A DNA stretch of 64,000 bases from a bacterium (GTDB lineage: Bacteria; Bacillota; Bacilli; Lactobacillales; Streptococcaceae): contig CAJNCI010000002.1 of NCBI GenBank assembly GCA_905221215.1, positions 259,459 through 323,458 on the forward strand, given 5' to 3'. The translations under genes and the position numbers were made by a program. Under the pieces are notes generated by a model. It ran no database searches. It saw only the letters and a list, made by a program, of their open reading frames with translations, and had not been told where the DNA came from. Shown piece after piece: positions 38,632 through 48,429 of this stretch (position 1 is its first letter; each line of letters opens with the position of its first letter).

Positions 38632-40135
38632 GGAGCACCTCCTCTACTGTTTTCTTCCACTTCTCTAAAATTTCTTCGGTTAAGAAGCCTTCTGCAATCT
38701 GGTAAGAATGGGCCCGCATAGCTTCCAAACGATTTTCTTGATACAGTTGACAAATCTTAGCTGCGTAAGCTTGCTTAATTTGGTCTTCTACGTGGTCTGA
38801 TGAACTTGGAATCAAATAACCATTTTTCCCATCTTCTATAAAGGTCTGATTGCCATAAGGTACATCAAAACCGATTAGTGGTAGACCTGAACCAATAGCT
38901 TCCATCAAGGTCAAACCAAATCCTTCACTGGTAGAAGCCGTCAAATAGACCTCATACTGGCTATAAATCTGCGAAAGTTCCGCATGCCCCTTGAGCTGGA
39001 TATAATCCTCAGCCTGATGATTTGCAATAATGTCTCTAAGCAGAGAATCCTCTCCACCGCTACCATAAATATCAAAGGTTAATTCAGGGATTTCCTTATG
39101 AGCCTCAATGACCGCCTTGACCAACCAGTCGATATGTTTTTCTTTGGCAAGACGTGAAGCCGTAATCAATGAAAAGGGCTTACGTCCTTGACTTGACTCA
39201 GTTAATGCATCAATACTTCCTACAGGAATAGTAACAATCTTTGGTTGATGCTGAGTGTATTTGGCAAATTGCTCTTGCAGAACTTCTCTCTGTCTATCAG
39301 TGGATACAATAAAGAAATCAACCTTATCTGCATTGGTAAACTGATAGTCGTAATAGTTATTCCAAAGGATATAATCCTCGTTTGTAGCATTTTCACTATA
39401 ATGCTCCGCATGAACAACTACCGCCAGATGAGCCGCCTGTACTTCCTCAAAAACAACCTGTCCAATGCCTGTCTCTCTATCAAGAATGACCAAATCAGAC
39501 TTGTTCAAATTCAATGATTTCATAAAGGCACGCATAAAGGCTTGCTTCCCATAAAAAATCTTATCCTTGAAACGATAAACTTCTTCCTTCCCTTGATTCA
39601 TCAAGATATCATAGGCTGGAGTTCCGTCTTCATTATAGAAAGTTCTTTGGTATAGGACTGCAACATTGTCCTTGGGAGCAAAGTATTCGGTACAATAACG
39701 CGTATAAGAAAAGTAATCCTTACGAATCAGTTTTCCTTTAAAAACATACTCTGCATGTTGAACCAAGTCCTTGTTCTCATCCACCAAATAACAGGTGATA
39801 AACTTATCTTGGTCAGAAAAGAAGACACGTAAAACCTTGCCATTTTTTTCTCTGTGACTTTCTTCACCACCAAAGTAAGCCAAGACATCATCCACTGTCA
39901 CGCTAGTCGGCGCAATCTTGAGATCTGTGAAATGATTATAAAGCCAGATAACTTGATCGTCATCAAAACCAATATTGTCTGTTAAGTGCTGAATATTATC
40001 GGCTAAAATCATATCTGTAAAGATAAACTTAGAGGACAGATTTAATTTCCGAAAAACACCAGCACGATAGGCTTGTGCGTATTCAACACCGCTACTAGCC
40101 CATCCAAGTCCTAAATTTATATTGTAAATTGTCAT
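38624..40135 (-). CDS. gtfA: Accessory Sec O-GlcNAc transferase catalytic subunit GtfA
   Basis: A 503-residue GT4-type retaining transferase that puts the first GlcNAc on serine/threonine residues of the serine-rich repeat protein in the cytoplasm. Start MTIYNINLGLGWASSGVEYA; the nucleotide-sugar site is seen as SLITASRLAKEKHIDWLVKA and the EX7E-type segment as TSEGFGLTLMEAIGSGLPLI. The beta-meander insert (about 90-190) that contacts GtfB and the acceptor is present. Lies 12 bp after secA2. Confidence 0.95.
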   Translation of the reverse strand: MTIYNINLGLGWASSGVEYAQAYRAGVFRKLNLSSKFIFTDMILADNIQHLTDNIGFDDDQVIWLYNHFTDLKIAPTSVTVDDVLAYFGGEESHREKNGKVLRVFFSDQDKFITCYLVDENKDLVQHAEYVFKGKLIRKDYFSYTRYCTEYFAPKDNVAVLYQRTFYNEDGTPAYDILMNQGKEEVYRFKDKIFYGKQAFMRAFMKSLNLNKSDLVILDRETGIGQVVFEEVQAAHLAVVVHAEHYSENATNEDYILWNNYYDYQFTNADKVDFFIVSTDRQREVLQEQFAKYTQHQPKIVTIPVGSIDALTESSQGRKPFSLITASRLAKEKHIDWLVKAVIEAHKEIPELTFDIYGSGGEDSLLRDIIANHQAEDYIQLKGHAELSQIYSQYEVYLTASTSEGFGLTLMEAIGSGLPLIGFDVPYGNQTFIEDGKNGYLIPSSSDHVEDQIKQAYAAKICQLYQENRLEAMRAHSYQIAEGFLTEEILEKWKKTVEEVLHD

Positions 40136-40147
40136 ATTTTCCTCTTT

Positions 40148-42520
40148 TTATGGGAAATGAGTCATAATCTCACCCTTAGGAGTGACTTCAACCAAGCCCA
40201 TCAGGAGATTACGAACCATATCCGCATGAATCTGTTCTTTCATAGTTTCAAAGCCTGCATAGGCTTCTTGATAGTACTCTACGATTGGATTTTTCTGACT
40301 ATTAGATTGACCACCGATAGCCATTGTTAATTGCTGAAGATAATCTACCTGCTCAACCCAATTGTCATCAACGGCTTTAAGCAGCGAGAGGCGTAAAAAC
40401 TGTTCATACAAGCCATGTTGCTCAAGCAATTCTTTCTTTTCAGAAAGTTCTTTATCAATCACCTGCTTCATAAAGCTACGAACTGCAGTTTTGTCAGTCA
40501 CATCTATATAATCTGGAACTTCTTTAATATGAAAACTAATATTGGTCACAATAAAGTGAAAGAGCAACTCTCGACTTTCATAATTTGAAGCGGTCACTTG
40601 ATCAATGTAACTAGCAATAATTCCCTCAACAACATCCTCTAAGTCACGAGAACCATCTATTAGACGGTTTCTTTCTTTATAGACCATATCCCGTTGAATA
40701 TTCATACTCTCAGCATATTCTAGTGTCTGACGACGCGCCGAACGTCCAGCACTATCACTAGCATGTTGTGCCTTTTCGACTAGTTTCCGGTATTTACGAC
40801 CTTTCAATACTTCCGGTTGAGTCATATCTTGAACCTGATAGTCTTTGTACTTTTTATGCACCCAAGATGGACCAAATTTCTTGATAACATCGTCCTCTAA
40901 AGATACAAAGAACTTACTCATCCCAGGATCTCCCTGACGGCCAGAACGGCCACGAATTTGTAGGTCGATTCGTTGACTTTCCATCCGTTCCGTTCCAATG
41001 ACAATCAAGCCCCCGAGCTCTGCGACTCCTTTACCAAGCTTGATATCCGTACCCCGTCCTGCCATAGAGGTAGCCACTGTCACAGCCCCCATCTGACCTG
41101 ACTCTGAGATGATTTGAGCCTCACGCGCAGCATTATTAGCATTTAGGACATTATGGGCAATTCCTTCACGTAATAAAAGAGATGAGTAAAGATGGGACAT
41201 CTCAACTGATCCGACAAAAACGAGCAAAGGATTCCCCTTAGCATGGTATTCTTTGATATACTCCAAAGAAGCATACACTTTTTCAGGTAAAGTGACGTAG
41301 AGATTATCTGGATAGTCAATCCGTTTTCTAGGACGATTGGTTGGAATGCGCACTACAGACATATTGTAAGTTTCAAGAAGCTCTTTTTCTGCAACTTTAC
41401 CTGTTCCCGTCATTCCAGACACCTTATTAAACATCTTAAAAAGACTCTGATAGGTGATAGAAGCCATAGCTCGTGTTTCTGGAGACAATTTGACATGTTC
41501 CTTGGCTTCAATGGCCTGATGGAGACCTCCCTGCAGTTTGGTCATTTCCATTAGACGCCCCGTCCCCTTATCCACTAATACCATTTCATTACCACGAATA
41601 ACATAGTCCTTGTCTTTTGTATAGAGCTTGTGGGCTCGAAGTGCATAGACCAAATGACGAGCAAAGGTTGCATTCTCCTCATTATAAAAATGTTCAATCC
41701 CTAAAAAGCTTTCAGCAGCTTTAGCACCTTTAGTGGTCAACCAAACTTCATCTTTTTCCTCTTTAAAAATGTAATCCTCACCTTCAACCAAGGTCGTTAC
41801 AAGCGTGTCAATAATACCGTAGTGATTGGACTGAACACGAGGTGCCCCAGCAATAATAAGAGGTGTCTGTGCGCTATCCAATAAGATATCATCAACCTCA
41901 TCAATAATAACATAATCAAAGGGTCGTAAAAATTTCCCTTTATCATTTGAGGCAAGATTATCATTTAAATAATCAAAACCTAAGTTACTATTAGTTGTAT
42001 AAATAATATCTGATGCGTAAATAACTTTTTTCTCTTTTGGGGTAAATTCTTTTTGAGGATCATCTGTAAAAGGGACTCCAATTGTCAATCCTAAGAAACG
42101 GTATACTTGTCCCATCTCCTCAGCATCGCGTTTAGCTAGATAATCATTGGTAGTAATCAGCATGGTACCTTTACCTGTCAAGGCATTGAGATAAACAGGC
42201 ATAGTGGCCGTCAAGGTTTTCCCCTCACCTGTATTCATCTCAGCAACATTTCCCTGATGAATAACAATTCCACCCATGACCTGGACATCATAAGGGAACA
42301 TTCCCAATACGCGTCTATCCGCTTCACGAACAACTGCAAAAGCTTCTACCAATAGGTCATCGAGAGTTGCCCCATCAGCAAGACGTTGGCGAAATTCCAC
42401 TGTTTTTGCCGCTAGTTCTTGGTCTGAGAGAGACTCCATCTTTCCTTTAAGAGCATTAATCTTTTTTAAAATCTTTTTAACTTTTCTAAGTTGAAAATCT
42501 TGATAAAAACCTTTAAACAC
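40148..42520 (-). CDS. secA2: Accessory Sec ATPase SecA2
   Basis: A 790-residue motor that drives the glycosylated adhesin through SecY2. Walker [12 protein letters not shown], the [11 protein letters not shown] box and [13 protein letters not shown] are intact. As in other SecA2 proteins of this system, the C-terminus ends at THFP without the zinc/SecB-binding tail of SecA. The start codon is GTG (42520) with AAGGAG eight bases upstream; it overlaps the asp3 stop by 8 bp. Confidence 0.96.
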   Translation of the reverse strand: MFKGFYQDFQLRKVKKILKKINALKGKMESLSDQELAAKTVEFRQRLADGATLDDLLVEAFAVVREADRRVLGMFPYDVQVMGGIVIHQGNVAEMNTGEGKTLTATMPVYLNALTGKGTMLITTNDYLAKRDAEEMGQVYRFLGLTIGVPFTDDPQKEFTPKEKKVIYASDIIYTTNSNLGFDYLNDNLASNDKGKFLRPFDYVIIDEVDDILLDSAQTPLIIAGAPRVQSNHYGIIDTLVTTLVEGEDYIFKEEKDEVWLTTKGAKAAESFLGIEHFYNEENATFARHLVYALRAHKLYTKDKDYVIRGNEMVLVDKGTGRLMEMTKLQGGLHQAIEAKEHVKLSPETRAMASITYQSLFKMFNKVSGMTGTGKVAEKELLETYNMSVVRIPTNRPRKRIDYPDNLYVTLPEKVYASLEYIKEYHAKGNPLLVFVGSVEMSHLYSSLLLREGIAHNVLNANNAAREAQIISESGQMGAVTVATSMAGRGTDIKLGKGVAELGGLIVIGTERMESQRIDLQIRGRSGRQGDPGMSKFFVSLEDDVIKKFGPSWVHKKYKDYQVQDMTQPEVLKGRKYRKLVEKAQHASDSAGRSARRQTLEYAESMNIQRDMVYKERNRLIDGSRDLEDVVEGIIASYIDQVTASNYESRELLFHFIVTNISFHIKEVPDYIDVTDKTAVRSFMKQVIDKELSEKKELLEQHGLYEQFLRLSLLKAVDDNWVEQVDYLQQLTMAIGGQSNSQKNPIVEYYQEAYAGFETMKEQIHADMVRNLLMGLVEVTPKGEIMTHFP

Positions 42521-42953
42521 GATTCATCTCCTTAATAGAAAAAGAATAGAAATCTAAGGACTCAAAGCCAGCACTTAGAAGGGAAACTTGATAAGTATAG
42601 GTATCATCAGGATAGGTAAAATCAAAGACTTTCATTTTTTCAATTTTCTCTTCAATCACATCCCCATATCTATCAAAAAAGACAATCTTTATATAGACTC
42701 CATTTGTAGGATGACATTCAAAATCCATACATAATTGATAATCCTGTTTTCTTTTAAGTAAGGGAAGACTGGGTTGAGTTCTAAAGGCTTGATAGTTCAC
42801 ACTGGAAAACCATGTTTTTAAGATTTCTCCTGATGGCACCAAGGGATTATATAGACTAATATGTTTATCTTCGTAATATGTCACCTTACTACCATACATA
42901 AATGTTCCCTTTACCTCTCCCCAAGTGATATTTTCTCTTTGATTGATAATCAT
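42513..42953 (-). CDS. asp3: Accessory Sec protein Asp3
   Basis: A 146-residue soluble protein of the Asp1-2-3 complex that works with SecA2. The start [21 protein letters not shown] and the beta-sandwich-like pattern ([20 protein letters not shown]) fit the family. ATG overlaps the asp2 stop (ATGA). The C-terminal MNRV overlaps the secA2 ribosome site. Shorter than the S. gordonii protein but complete. Confidence 0.9.
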   Translation of the reverse strand: MIINQRENITWGEVKGTFMYGSKVTYYEDKHISLYNPLVPSGEILKTWFSSVNYQAFRTQPSLPLLKRKQDYQLCMDFECHPTNGVYIKIVFFDRYGDVIEEKIEKMKVFDFTYPDDTYTYQVSLLSAGFESLDFYSFSIKEMNRV

Positions 42954-44485
42954 TTGTCACCTCTTCCAAACTCTGATCCCAATACCATACTATAAAAATG
43001 CAAAAACCAAGCCACATTTGTAGCAGTATCATCATTGTGTCGACCAGATGTTCCCTTGGAAAGAATTTTTGCACCAGTATTACACAGATACGTTACTAAT
43101 TGTTCATAGGCATGGCTATCCATTTCCTCATCTTTCATATAAGATAGACCAAAAGTTGTTTTTGAAAAATCAGCTTGTTTAAAGACTTTCCAAAAACGTT
43201 GATCTAATTCCAACATATGGTCAGATGTCACTCCATTTGTATGATGGATTAACACATCAAATGCCAAATTGGAGACAGCTGGTGCATCTAAGCGACCTCT
43301 ACGAGCAATTGTTCCAAGATTAGCCAGAGGTTTTCCCACAATAACAGCCCTAGGTTCAAAGAAAGCACCATAATAAAGAGCTGGAAAAGTTCCCATAGAA
43401 AGACCAGATAAAATCAAATCTTTATGAGTAAGGCCTAAATACTGTAGATAATAACGAATAGTATCTTTTATCTTCTCTTCTAGCTCCTCGCTACCAAGGT
43501 AAAAGGCTCCACCCTCCAAACGAGGATCAGAAAACAAAAGGAAAGGACAGCCTAAATCTTTCATCATAAAATATCCTTCAAATCCCTCGGCAGGACGATA
43601 CCCAGCAAAGTAGACCACCAAAGGTGGTTTGAAATCACCCGGATGAAAGAAGTAGTTAATTTCGTCACGAATTTTGTCATGTAAAATGTTTCCTCCGAGG
43701 AAAAATTTACCAAACTGTCTGCGACTCCAACGTTGGTGCAAATTCCCTAGCGTCAAACTTCCGCAACCACGAGCTTCGATTGATACAGACAAAAAGATAT
43801 CAATCTCTTCGTTATCTACCACTATAGCCCTTTTTAATTCACTTTCATTATAGATTTTTTCTTCAAAAAAATCATCAACACCACCAGACCATATCTTACT
43901 GATAACAAAACGAAATTCACAGTTTCCTTGCTTTTCAAATTCCAACCATAATTCTATTGGGAAGTTTTTATAAACTATAAAATTATCTGGCCAGTAAGCT
44001 ATTTGTTGAAAATCATCTCCAAAATTCCCTTCCAAACTGACATAATCGAGTCCCTGATAAGAGATAGCCCCTCGAAAACTTGAACGAATTTGTATCGTTG
44101 ATGGAAATAGTTTATCACCGTACCCCCCACCAAAGAGAGAGGTTGACAAATCATTCACTAATTGCTGAGGATCTGAGAAGTCTATAGCTTGAGCACACCG
44201 TTTCTTTAATAAATCAAGAACAGATGAATTTACCATCTCAAAATCTTGATTATAAAAAAGAGTATAAGGTTCAATATGATGAATAAAAGGCAGTAAATCT
44301 GCCAAGTACTGACCATCCTCTATCAAGATAATATGGAAACTAGTAATAGATTCCATTTCCATCATTTTACGAAGAGCTAGCGGTGAGTTGGGACAGAAAT
44401 AGTACCAATCCATATTTTTAGGAATATCGTAATGATGAGCCCAATTATCAATCCCTATCTGTAGGATTTTATAGTCCTTTGACAT
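42950..44485 (-). CDS. asp2: Accessory Sec protein Asp2 (with acetyltransferase-like fold)
   Basis: A 511-residue protein. In S. gordonii, Asp2 both assists export and O-acetylates GlcNAc on the adhesin through a Ser-Asp/Glu-His alpha/beta-hydrolase site. Here the nucleophile elbow is visible as LSGLSMGTFPALYYGA, and a C-terminal His occurs in GRHNDDT. I start it at 44485 (MSKDYKILQIGIDNW) because GGAGG lies seven bases before; the frame extends five codons upstream. It overlaps the asp1 stop by 17 bp. Confidence 0.93.
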   Translation of the reverse strand: MSKDYKILQIGIDNWAHHYDIPKNMDWYYFCPNSPLALRKMMEMESITSFHIILIEDGQYLADLLPFIHHIEPYTLFYNQDFEMVNSSVLDLLKKRCAQAIDFSDPQQLVNDLSTSLFGGGYGDKLFPSTIQIRSSFRGAISYQGLDYVSLEGNFGDDFQQIAYWPDNFIVYKNFPIELWLEFEKQGNCEFRFVISKIWSGGVDDFFEEKIYNESELKRAIVVDNEEIDIFLSVSIEARGCGSLTLGNLHQRWSRRQFGKFFLGGNILHDKIRDEINYFFHPGDFKPPLVVYFAGYRPAEGFEGYFMMKDLGCPFLLFSDPRLEGGAFYLGSEELEEKIKDTIRYYLQYLGLTHKDLILSGLSMGTFPALYYGAFFEPRAVIVGKPLANLGTIARRGRLDAPAVSNLAFDVLIHHTNGVTSDHMLELDQRFWKVFKQADFSKTTFGLSYMKDEEMDSHAYEQLVTYLCNTGAKILSKGTSGRHNDDTATNVAWFLHFYSMVLGSEFGRGDK

Positions 44486-46049
44486 TAGTAACCTCCTCAA
44501 TCCAGTGATGCAATTTATCTAAGAAACGTTGGCCAGTATGTTCCTTGATTTTATCAATAGAGTAAATCAAGGCCTGGTTCCATTCTTTCAATCTATCTAT
44601 ATAGTAATGTGCAGCCGTTGAAAATTCTGCCACATCTGAAAGTAAATAGCCATTTTTCAAATGTTCTACATAAACGGTTTCAACTCGATTAATCTGAGGA
44701 ATTCCCGCACTAATACCCGCTATTTGAGTATAGAGATGAGGCTGTTTATTAAGATCCACAATCAAACGGACAAACTCTAATGTCTTAATCAAATCCAACT
44801 CATCATTCATATTGACAAATTGAAAACGTAGTTCCTGCTCTTGATTTTCTTCTAAAGGATTTTCCGCATCTCCATAGTCTATTCCTTTTTCTAAACTATC
44901 AGTCTGAATTTTCTCTTGAATAATTTCATGAACAAGAGCCTCCACAGCATCCATCTGTTCCTGACTAGCAGAGAAAGCACCGAAAATGATTTCTGTATTT
45001 TTAGTTTCTGAAATAAATAACAAAACTTGAATCAATGTTTCCCTATCAATTTCTTCGTTAAAATCAAGTTGATAGTAAATGATCGACTCTTTTCTTGTTT
45101 GACTTCGCCCCAGACGTAAACGTGTATCAAAAGGAGAGAGATGGTAAAATTTATTAGAAAGTTCAGGATATAGTTCCTGCAAAAGTTGTAAACTATCCTC
45201 TCTATCCACTAACACTAAACTAGCTCGATCAACCGATACTGATAACTCTCTAAAGGTATTCTGTGAATTACGATTGATAAAGAGACTCAAAATTTTAGGA
45301 TTAGTACTTGGAATATGATCAAAGATAAACTGATCATGGTAAGGATGCGACGGAATGATAAAAATATCCTGCTTTTCCTGATTTTTTTTCAAATAGTTAT
45401 CAAAAAATTCTGCTACCAAATGCTCCATATTTCGATAGTTAAGCAATTTAAATCGATAGGCAAAAATCGGATTGATCTCTATTCTACCTTCCTCTTGAAT
45501 ATATTCCCTAAATCGCCAAATTCCTTTAGGATCCAGATAGTCCTGATACATAGCTTGTTCATCTTCAAAATAGATTACACTAGATACAAATCCTCTGTCG
45601 TCCATGATATAGCGCTTGCTAATCTGACCATTTGGATCAAAATACCGAATGTCACTAATAAAACCCTCTACACCATGCTCTATCTGAGCATATTTCTTAC
45701 CTTTTTTTTGCACGATAATCGCAAAGGGACTATACAGAAATTGGCAATCACTATCCCACTCTATATCTCTAATGTGAAGAACCTGAGTATGCAGCCCATA
45801 GAAATCTTGCATATCATCAAAAACAGAGTAGACATCTGTCTCTAAAACACCATGTCTATGTAAAAAATAACGTAAGTGTGGTTGATAAGCTAATACTAAT
45901 AAGCGAGACGATAGGCCTTGTCTTTGAAAAAGACGAATTTGATTAAAGGTATCATCAAATTCAAAGCGAAATTGTGAATGGTACCAAGGAATTATATCCG
46001 CATGCCACTGACGCTCTGAACCATACCAAGCTGGAATAAAATAATACAT
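44469..46049 (-). CDS. asp1: Accessory Sec protein Asp1
   Basis: A 526-residue protein with a GT-B-like fold but no known catalysis, part of the Asp complex. The start MYYFIPAWYGSERQWHADII and the YAQIEHGVEGFISDIRYFD segment are family features. AGGAGGG precedes the ATG, nine bases beyond the secY2 stop. Length is normal for the family. Confidence 0.93.
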   Translation of the reverse strand: MYYFIPAWYGSERQWHADIIPWYHSQFRFEFDDTFNQIRLFQRQGLSSRLLVLAYQPHLRYFLHRHGVLETDVYSVFDDMQDFYGLHTQVLHIRDIEWDSDCQFLYSPFAIIVQKKGKKYAQIEHGVEGFISDIRYFDPNGQISKRYIMDDRGFVSSVIYFEDEQAMYQDYLDPKGIWRFREYIQEEGRIEINPIFAYRFKLLNYRNMEHLVAEFFDNYLKKNQEKQDIFIIPSHPYHDQFIFDHIPSTNPKILSLFINRNSQNTFRELSVSVDRASLVLVDREDSLQLLQELYPELSNKFYHLSPFDTRLRLGRSQTRKESIIYYQLDFNEEIDRETLIQVLLFISETKNTEIIFGAFSASQEQMDAVEALVHEIIQEKIQTDSLEKGIDYGDAENPLEENQEQELRFQFVNMNDELDLIKTLEFVRLIVDLNKQPHLYTQIAGISAGIPQINRVETVYVEHLKNGYLLSDVAEFSTAAHYYIDRLKEWNQALIYSIDKIKEHTGQRFLDKLHHWIEEVTNVKGL

Positions 46050-46058
46050 GACACCCTC

Positions 46059-47276
46059 CTAAATCAATGGTTTATAAGTTTCGTTTAATCTCAGAACTTT
46101 CACTTCATCTCTAACTGTAAAAATCATACCTCCGAACATCATAAACAAACCAGGAATCATTGCCACTCTAAGTAGTTTCTCATCAACTAATACAAATAGC
46201 AGAGGCCCTCCAGCCATTACTACATTAAATACAGCACCAATAAGAGAAAATCTAAAAACCAATTGATTGATGAAACGACTCGTTTCTTCACCCGGATAGA
46301 CTCCATAAATATATTCTCCTGATTTTTTCATTCGATCTGAAATTTGTTCCCCACTCATATTTATAAAAGCAAAGGCTATACTAAAAATAAAAAGAATAAT
46401 CATATACATATAAATCCACAATGGTTTACCTATTGTATACTGAGATGAAATTTCAGTGAAAAGTAGATTTTCCGGAAAAATCGTCTGTAACAACAACAAC
46501 ATATAAGTCGGTAAACTCAAAAAAGTCATTACATACATAAAAGGCATTCCTCCAGCGGGATTGAGCATGATTTCAAAATAGGAATATCTCTTAAAACGGT
46601 TATGTAGACCAATCTTATGAACTGCTATACGATAACGAGCACGATAAAGCAGAGCTACCAGATAAGTAAAGACAATCCCCATAATAATCAAACCGATTAA
46701 AACAAGAAGAGGTATGGGAACAGTTCGAAACGTTTCAATCAAATCTTGAGGAATGTTTAAAACCATTCCAATCAATAAAATAATCATAGAACCCCCGATA
46801 CCTACAGTTGCATTGATGTCTGATAACCACACCAAGAAAAAAGCACCCGCTATCAACAGGCAGGTATTGAGGACGATAACTAACATTTTAGGCACATTGG
46901 ACTGAATTGGGAGATTTAACGAAATAGCTAATGCCTGAATCAAAGCAATAAACAAGGTTAAGTACATCTGCCTTCTATTTTGTATTTCAATAGCTCCAGA
47001 TACCAGATTTAATTTTTTTGACAAAGAAAGCATCTGCCATAAAATCATCGAAGACATCCAGGGAGATAATCCTACTGAAAACAAGGATAAACTTCTCAAA
47101 TTTCCACCTGTCATTGCTGTAGAAAAAGCCAAGTAAGCAGCAGTTCCTCCTAAAAATTCCCTATTATTCATATCTACAAAAGGAAGGGTCAACCTACTTC
47201 CTAATATAAATATGAATACAAAAAATAATGTTGCTAGTCCTTTTTTTACTGTGATAGATGAAAAAATACTTTTCAT
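46059..47276 (-). CDS. secY2: Accessory Sec translocon channel SecY2
   Basis: A 405-residue polytopic protein with about ten membrane helices, shorter than housekeeping SecY as is usual. Recognisable pieces: [20 protein letters not shown] near residue 57 and [14 protein letters not shown] near 235. It begins the secY2-asp1-asp2-asp3-secA2-gtfA-gtfB-asp4-asp5 unit, with its own extended -10 promoter just after a terminator. Confidence 0.94.
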   Translation of the reverse strand: MKSIFSSITVKKGLATLFFVFIFILGSRLTLPFVDMNNREFLGGTAAYLAFSTAMTGGNLRSLSLFSVGLSPWMSSMILWQMLSLSKKLNLVSGAIEIQNRRQMYLTLFIALIQALAISLNLPIQSNVPKMLVIVLNTCLLIAGAFFLVWLSDINATVGIGGSMIILLIGMVLNIPQDLIETFRTVPIPLLVLIGLIIMGIVFTYLVALLYRARYRIAVHKIGLHNRFKRYSYFEIMLNPAGGMPFMYVMTFLSLPTYMLLLLQTIFPENLLFTEISSQYTIGKPLWIYMYMIILFIFSIAFAFINMSGEQISDRMKKSGEYIYGVYPGEETSRFINQLVFRFSLIGAVFNVVMAGGPLLFVLVDEKLLRVAMIPGLFMMFGGMIFTVRDEVKVLRLNETYKPLI

Positions 47277-47384
47277 GTTTGGTCCTACTCTCTAAAACTC
47301 GTTTCTAGTCTATTTCTACTGAGTAATTTATAATCATTATACTATCAGGTATTCTATGATTTTTTTATTAATTTTTACGTTACT

Positions 47385-47393
47385 ATTATAACA
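47385..47393 (-). promoter_or_regulatory. Extended -10 promoter for the secY2 operon
   Basis: TGTTATAAT on the minus strand directly after the T run of the preceding terminator; the 13-base string TGTTATAATAGTA also occurs before the glycosyltransferase operon at 62510-62522. A second possible -10 (TATAAT) is at 47336-47341. Confidence 0.55.
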
Positions 47394-47416
47394 AAAAAAG
47401 CAGAAAAAATCTGCTT
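47393..47416 (-). terminator. Terminator at the end of the glycosyltransferase operon
   Basis: AAGCAGA / TCTGCTT hairpin with a five-base loop and a T run on the minus strand, about 100 bp after the last GT2 gene. Confidence 0.75.
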
Positions 47417-47513
47417 CTTACTCCCTTAGGGGAAATAGTGGAGGAAAGATACTTTAGTGAATCAAATAACCTCTTTTTCTTACATTATCAATTCATTGAA
47501 CACATTTGATTTT

Positions 47514-48389
47514 TTAATCATTATCTATAAGTTCCAATATTTCTGTATATCTTCGAAAAATTTCAGTGTCTTGTAGACCAGCTTCTTTTGCTTCTTCCCA
47601 TCCCTTTCTTATGTACCCTAAAGTGTTTTCCTTTTCATCAAAACTATTCCATCCCTTCATAATATAGATAGACAAACGTTCTAATACATACTCTAACTTA
47701 TCTATTAAGAGCTTTTCAGTTACTGTATTAATAATGCTTCCTTCCCTACCTATCCTATACATATATAAAGGCTTGTTAATATAAGTACTGCGAGATGATT
47801 TCGCAAATAATTTATAATTTGTTCGACCGTCTTCTATAAGTTTACCTTTTGGAAACTGAATATTATCAAATAAGCTTCGACTAAAAAGAATTCCCCAACT
47901 CGTCATAAAAGAATAATCACGTCGTTCCAACAAAGGGAGCCGATTAATTAACTCTTTCCCTTCATATGTTTCCTCATAATAGTCATCCCATACATGAACT
48001 AAATAATAGTTTTCTTTAACGTCAAATTGTGTATAGTTTGAAACAACGATTTCAGAATCATTTTTTAAAGCAGCTTGATACATATCATCAATATATGTTA
48101 GTTCAACCCAATCATCTGAATCTATAAAGGTTAGGTACTTACCATTTGATCTTTCAATACCATAATTTCGTGCATCAGATAGTCCTCCATTTTCCTTTTC
48201 AAAATAGTGAAATCTGCTATCTCTAGCAACATATTCTTGGCAAATCTCTCCAGATGAATCTGGTGAACCATCATTTATCAATAAAACTTCTATATTTGAA
48301 TAGGTTTGATTTTCAATACTATCCAAACACATTCGAAGATAGTTCTCGACATTATAGATTGGAACTATAATACTAACTAATTCTGACAT
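47514..48389 (-). CDS. GT2-family glycosyltransferase
   Basis: A 291-residue inverting GT-A transferase, probably extending the glycan on the serine-rich adhesin. IVPIYNVENYLRMCLDSI, the nucleotide motif NDGSPD (about 38-43) and the DXD-type FIDSDDW (about 87-93) are complete. The C-terminal half is variable and probably sets acceptor choice. I start at ATG 48389; an in-frame GTG lies two codons upstream. Its first 100 codons are nearly identical in DNA to the second half of the neighbouring tandem GT2 gene. Last gene before the terminator. Confidence 0.88.
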   Translation of the reverse strand: MSELVSIIVPIYNVENYLRMCLDSIENQTYSNIEVLLINDGSPDSSGEICQEYVARDSRFHYFEKENGGLSDARNYGIERSNGKYLTFIDSDDWVELTYIDDMYQAALKNDSEIVVSNYTQFDVKENYYLVHVWDDYYEETYEGKELINRLPLLERRDYSFMTSWGILFSRSLFDNIQFPKGKLIEDGRTNYKLFAKSSRSTYINKPLYMYRIGREGSIINTVTEKLLIDKLEYVLERLSIYIMKGWNSFDEKENTLGYIRKGWEEAKEAGLQDTEIFRRYTEILELIDND

Positions 48390-48429
48390 TTTCACTTCTT
48401 TTCTGTAATTCTAATTAGTTCTATACTAT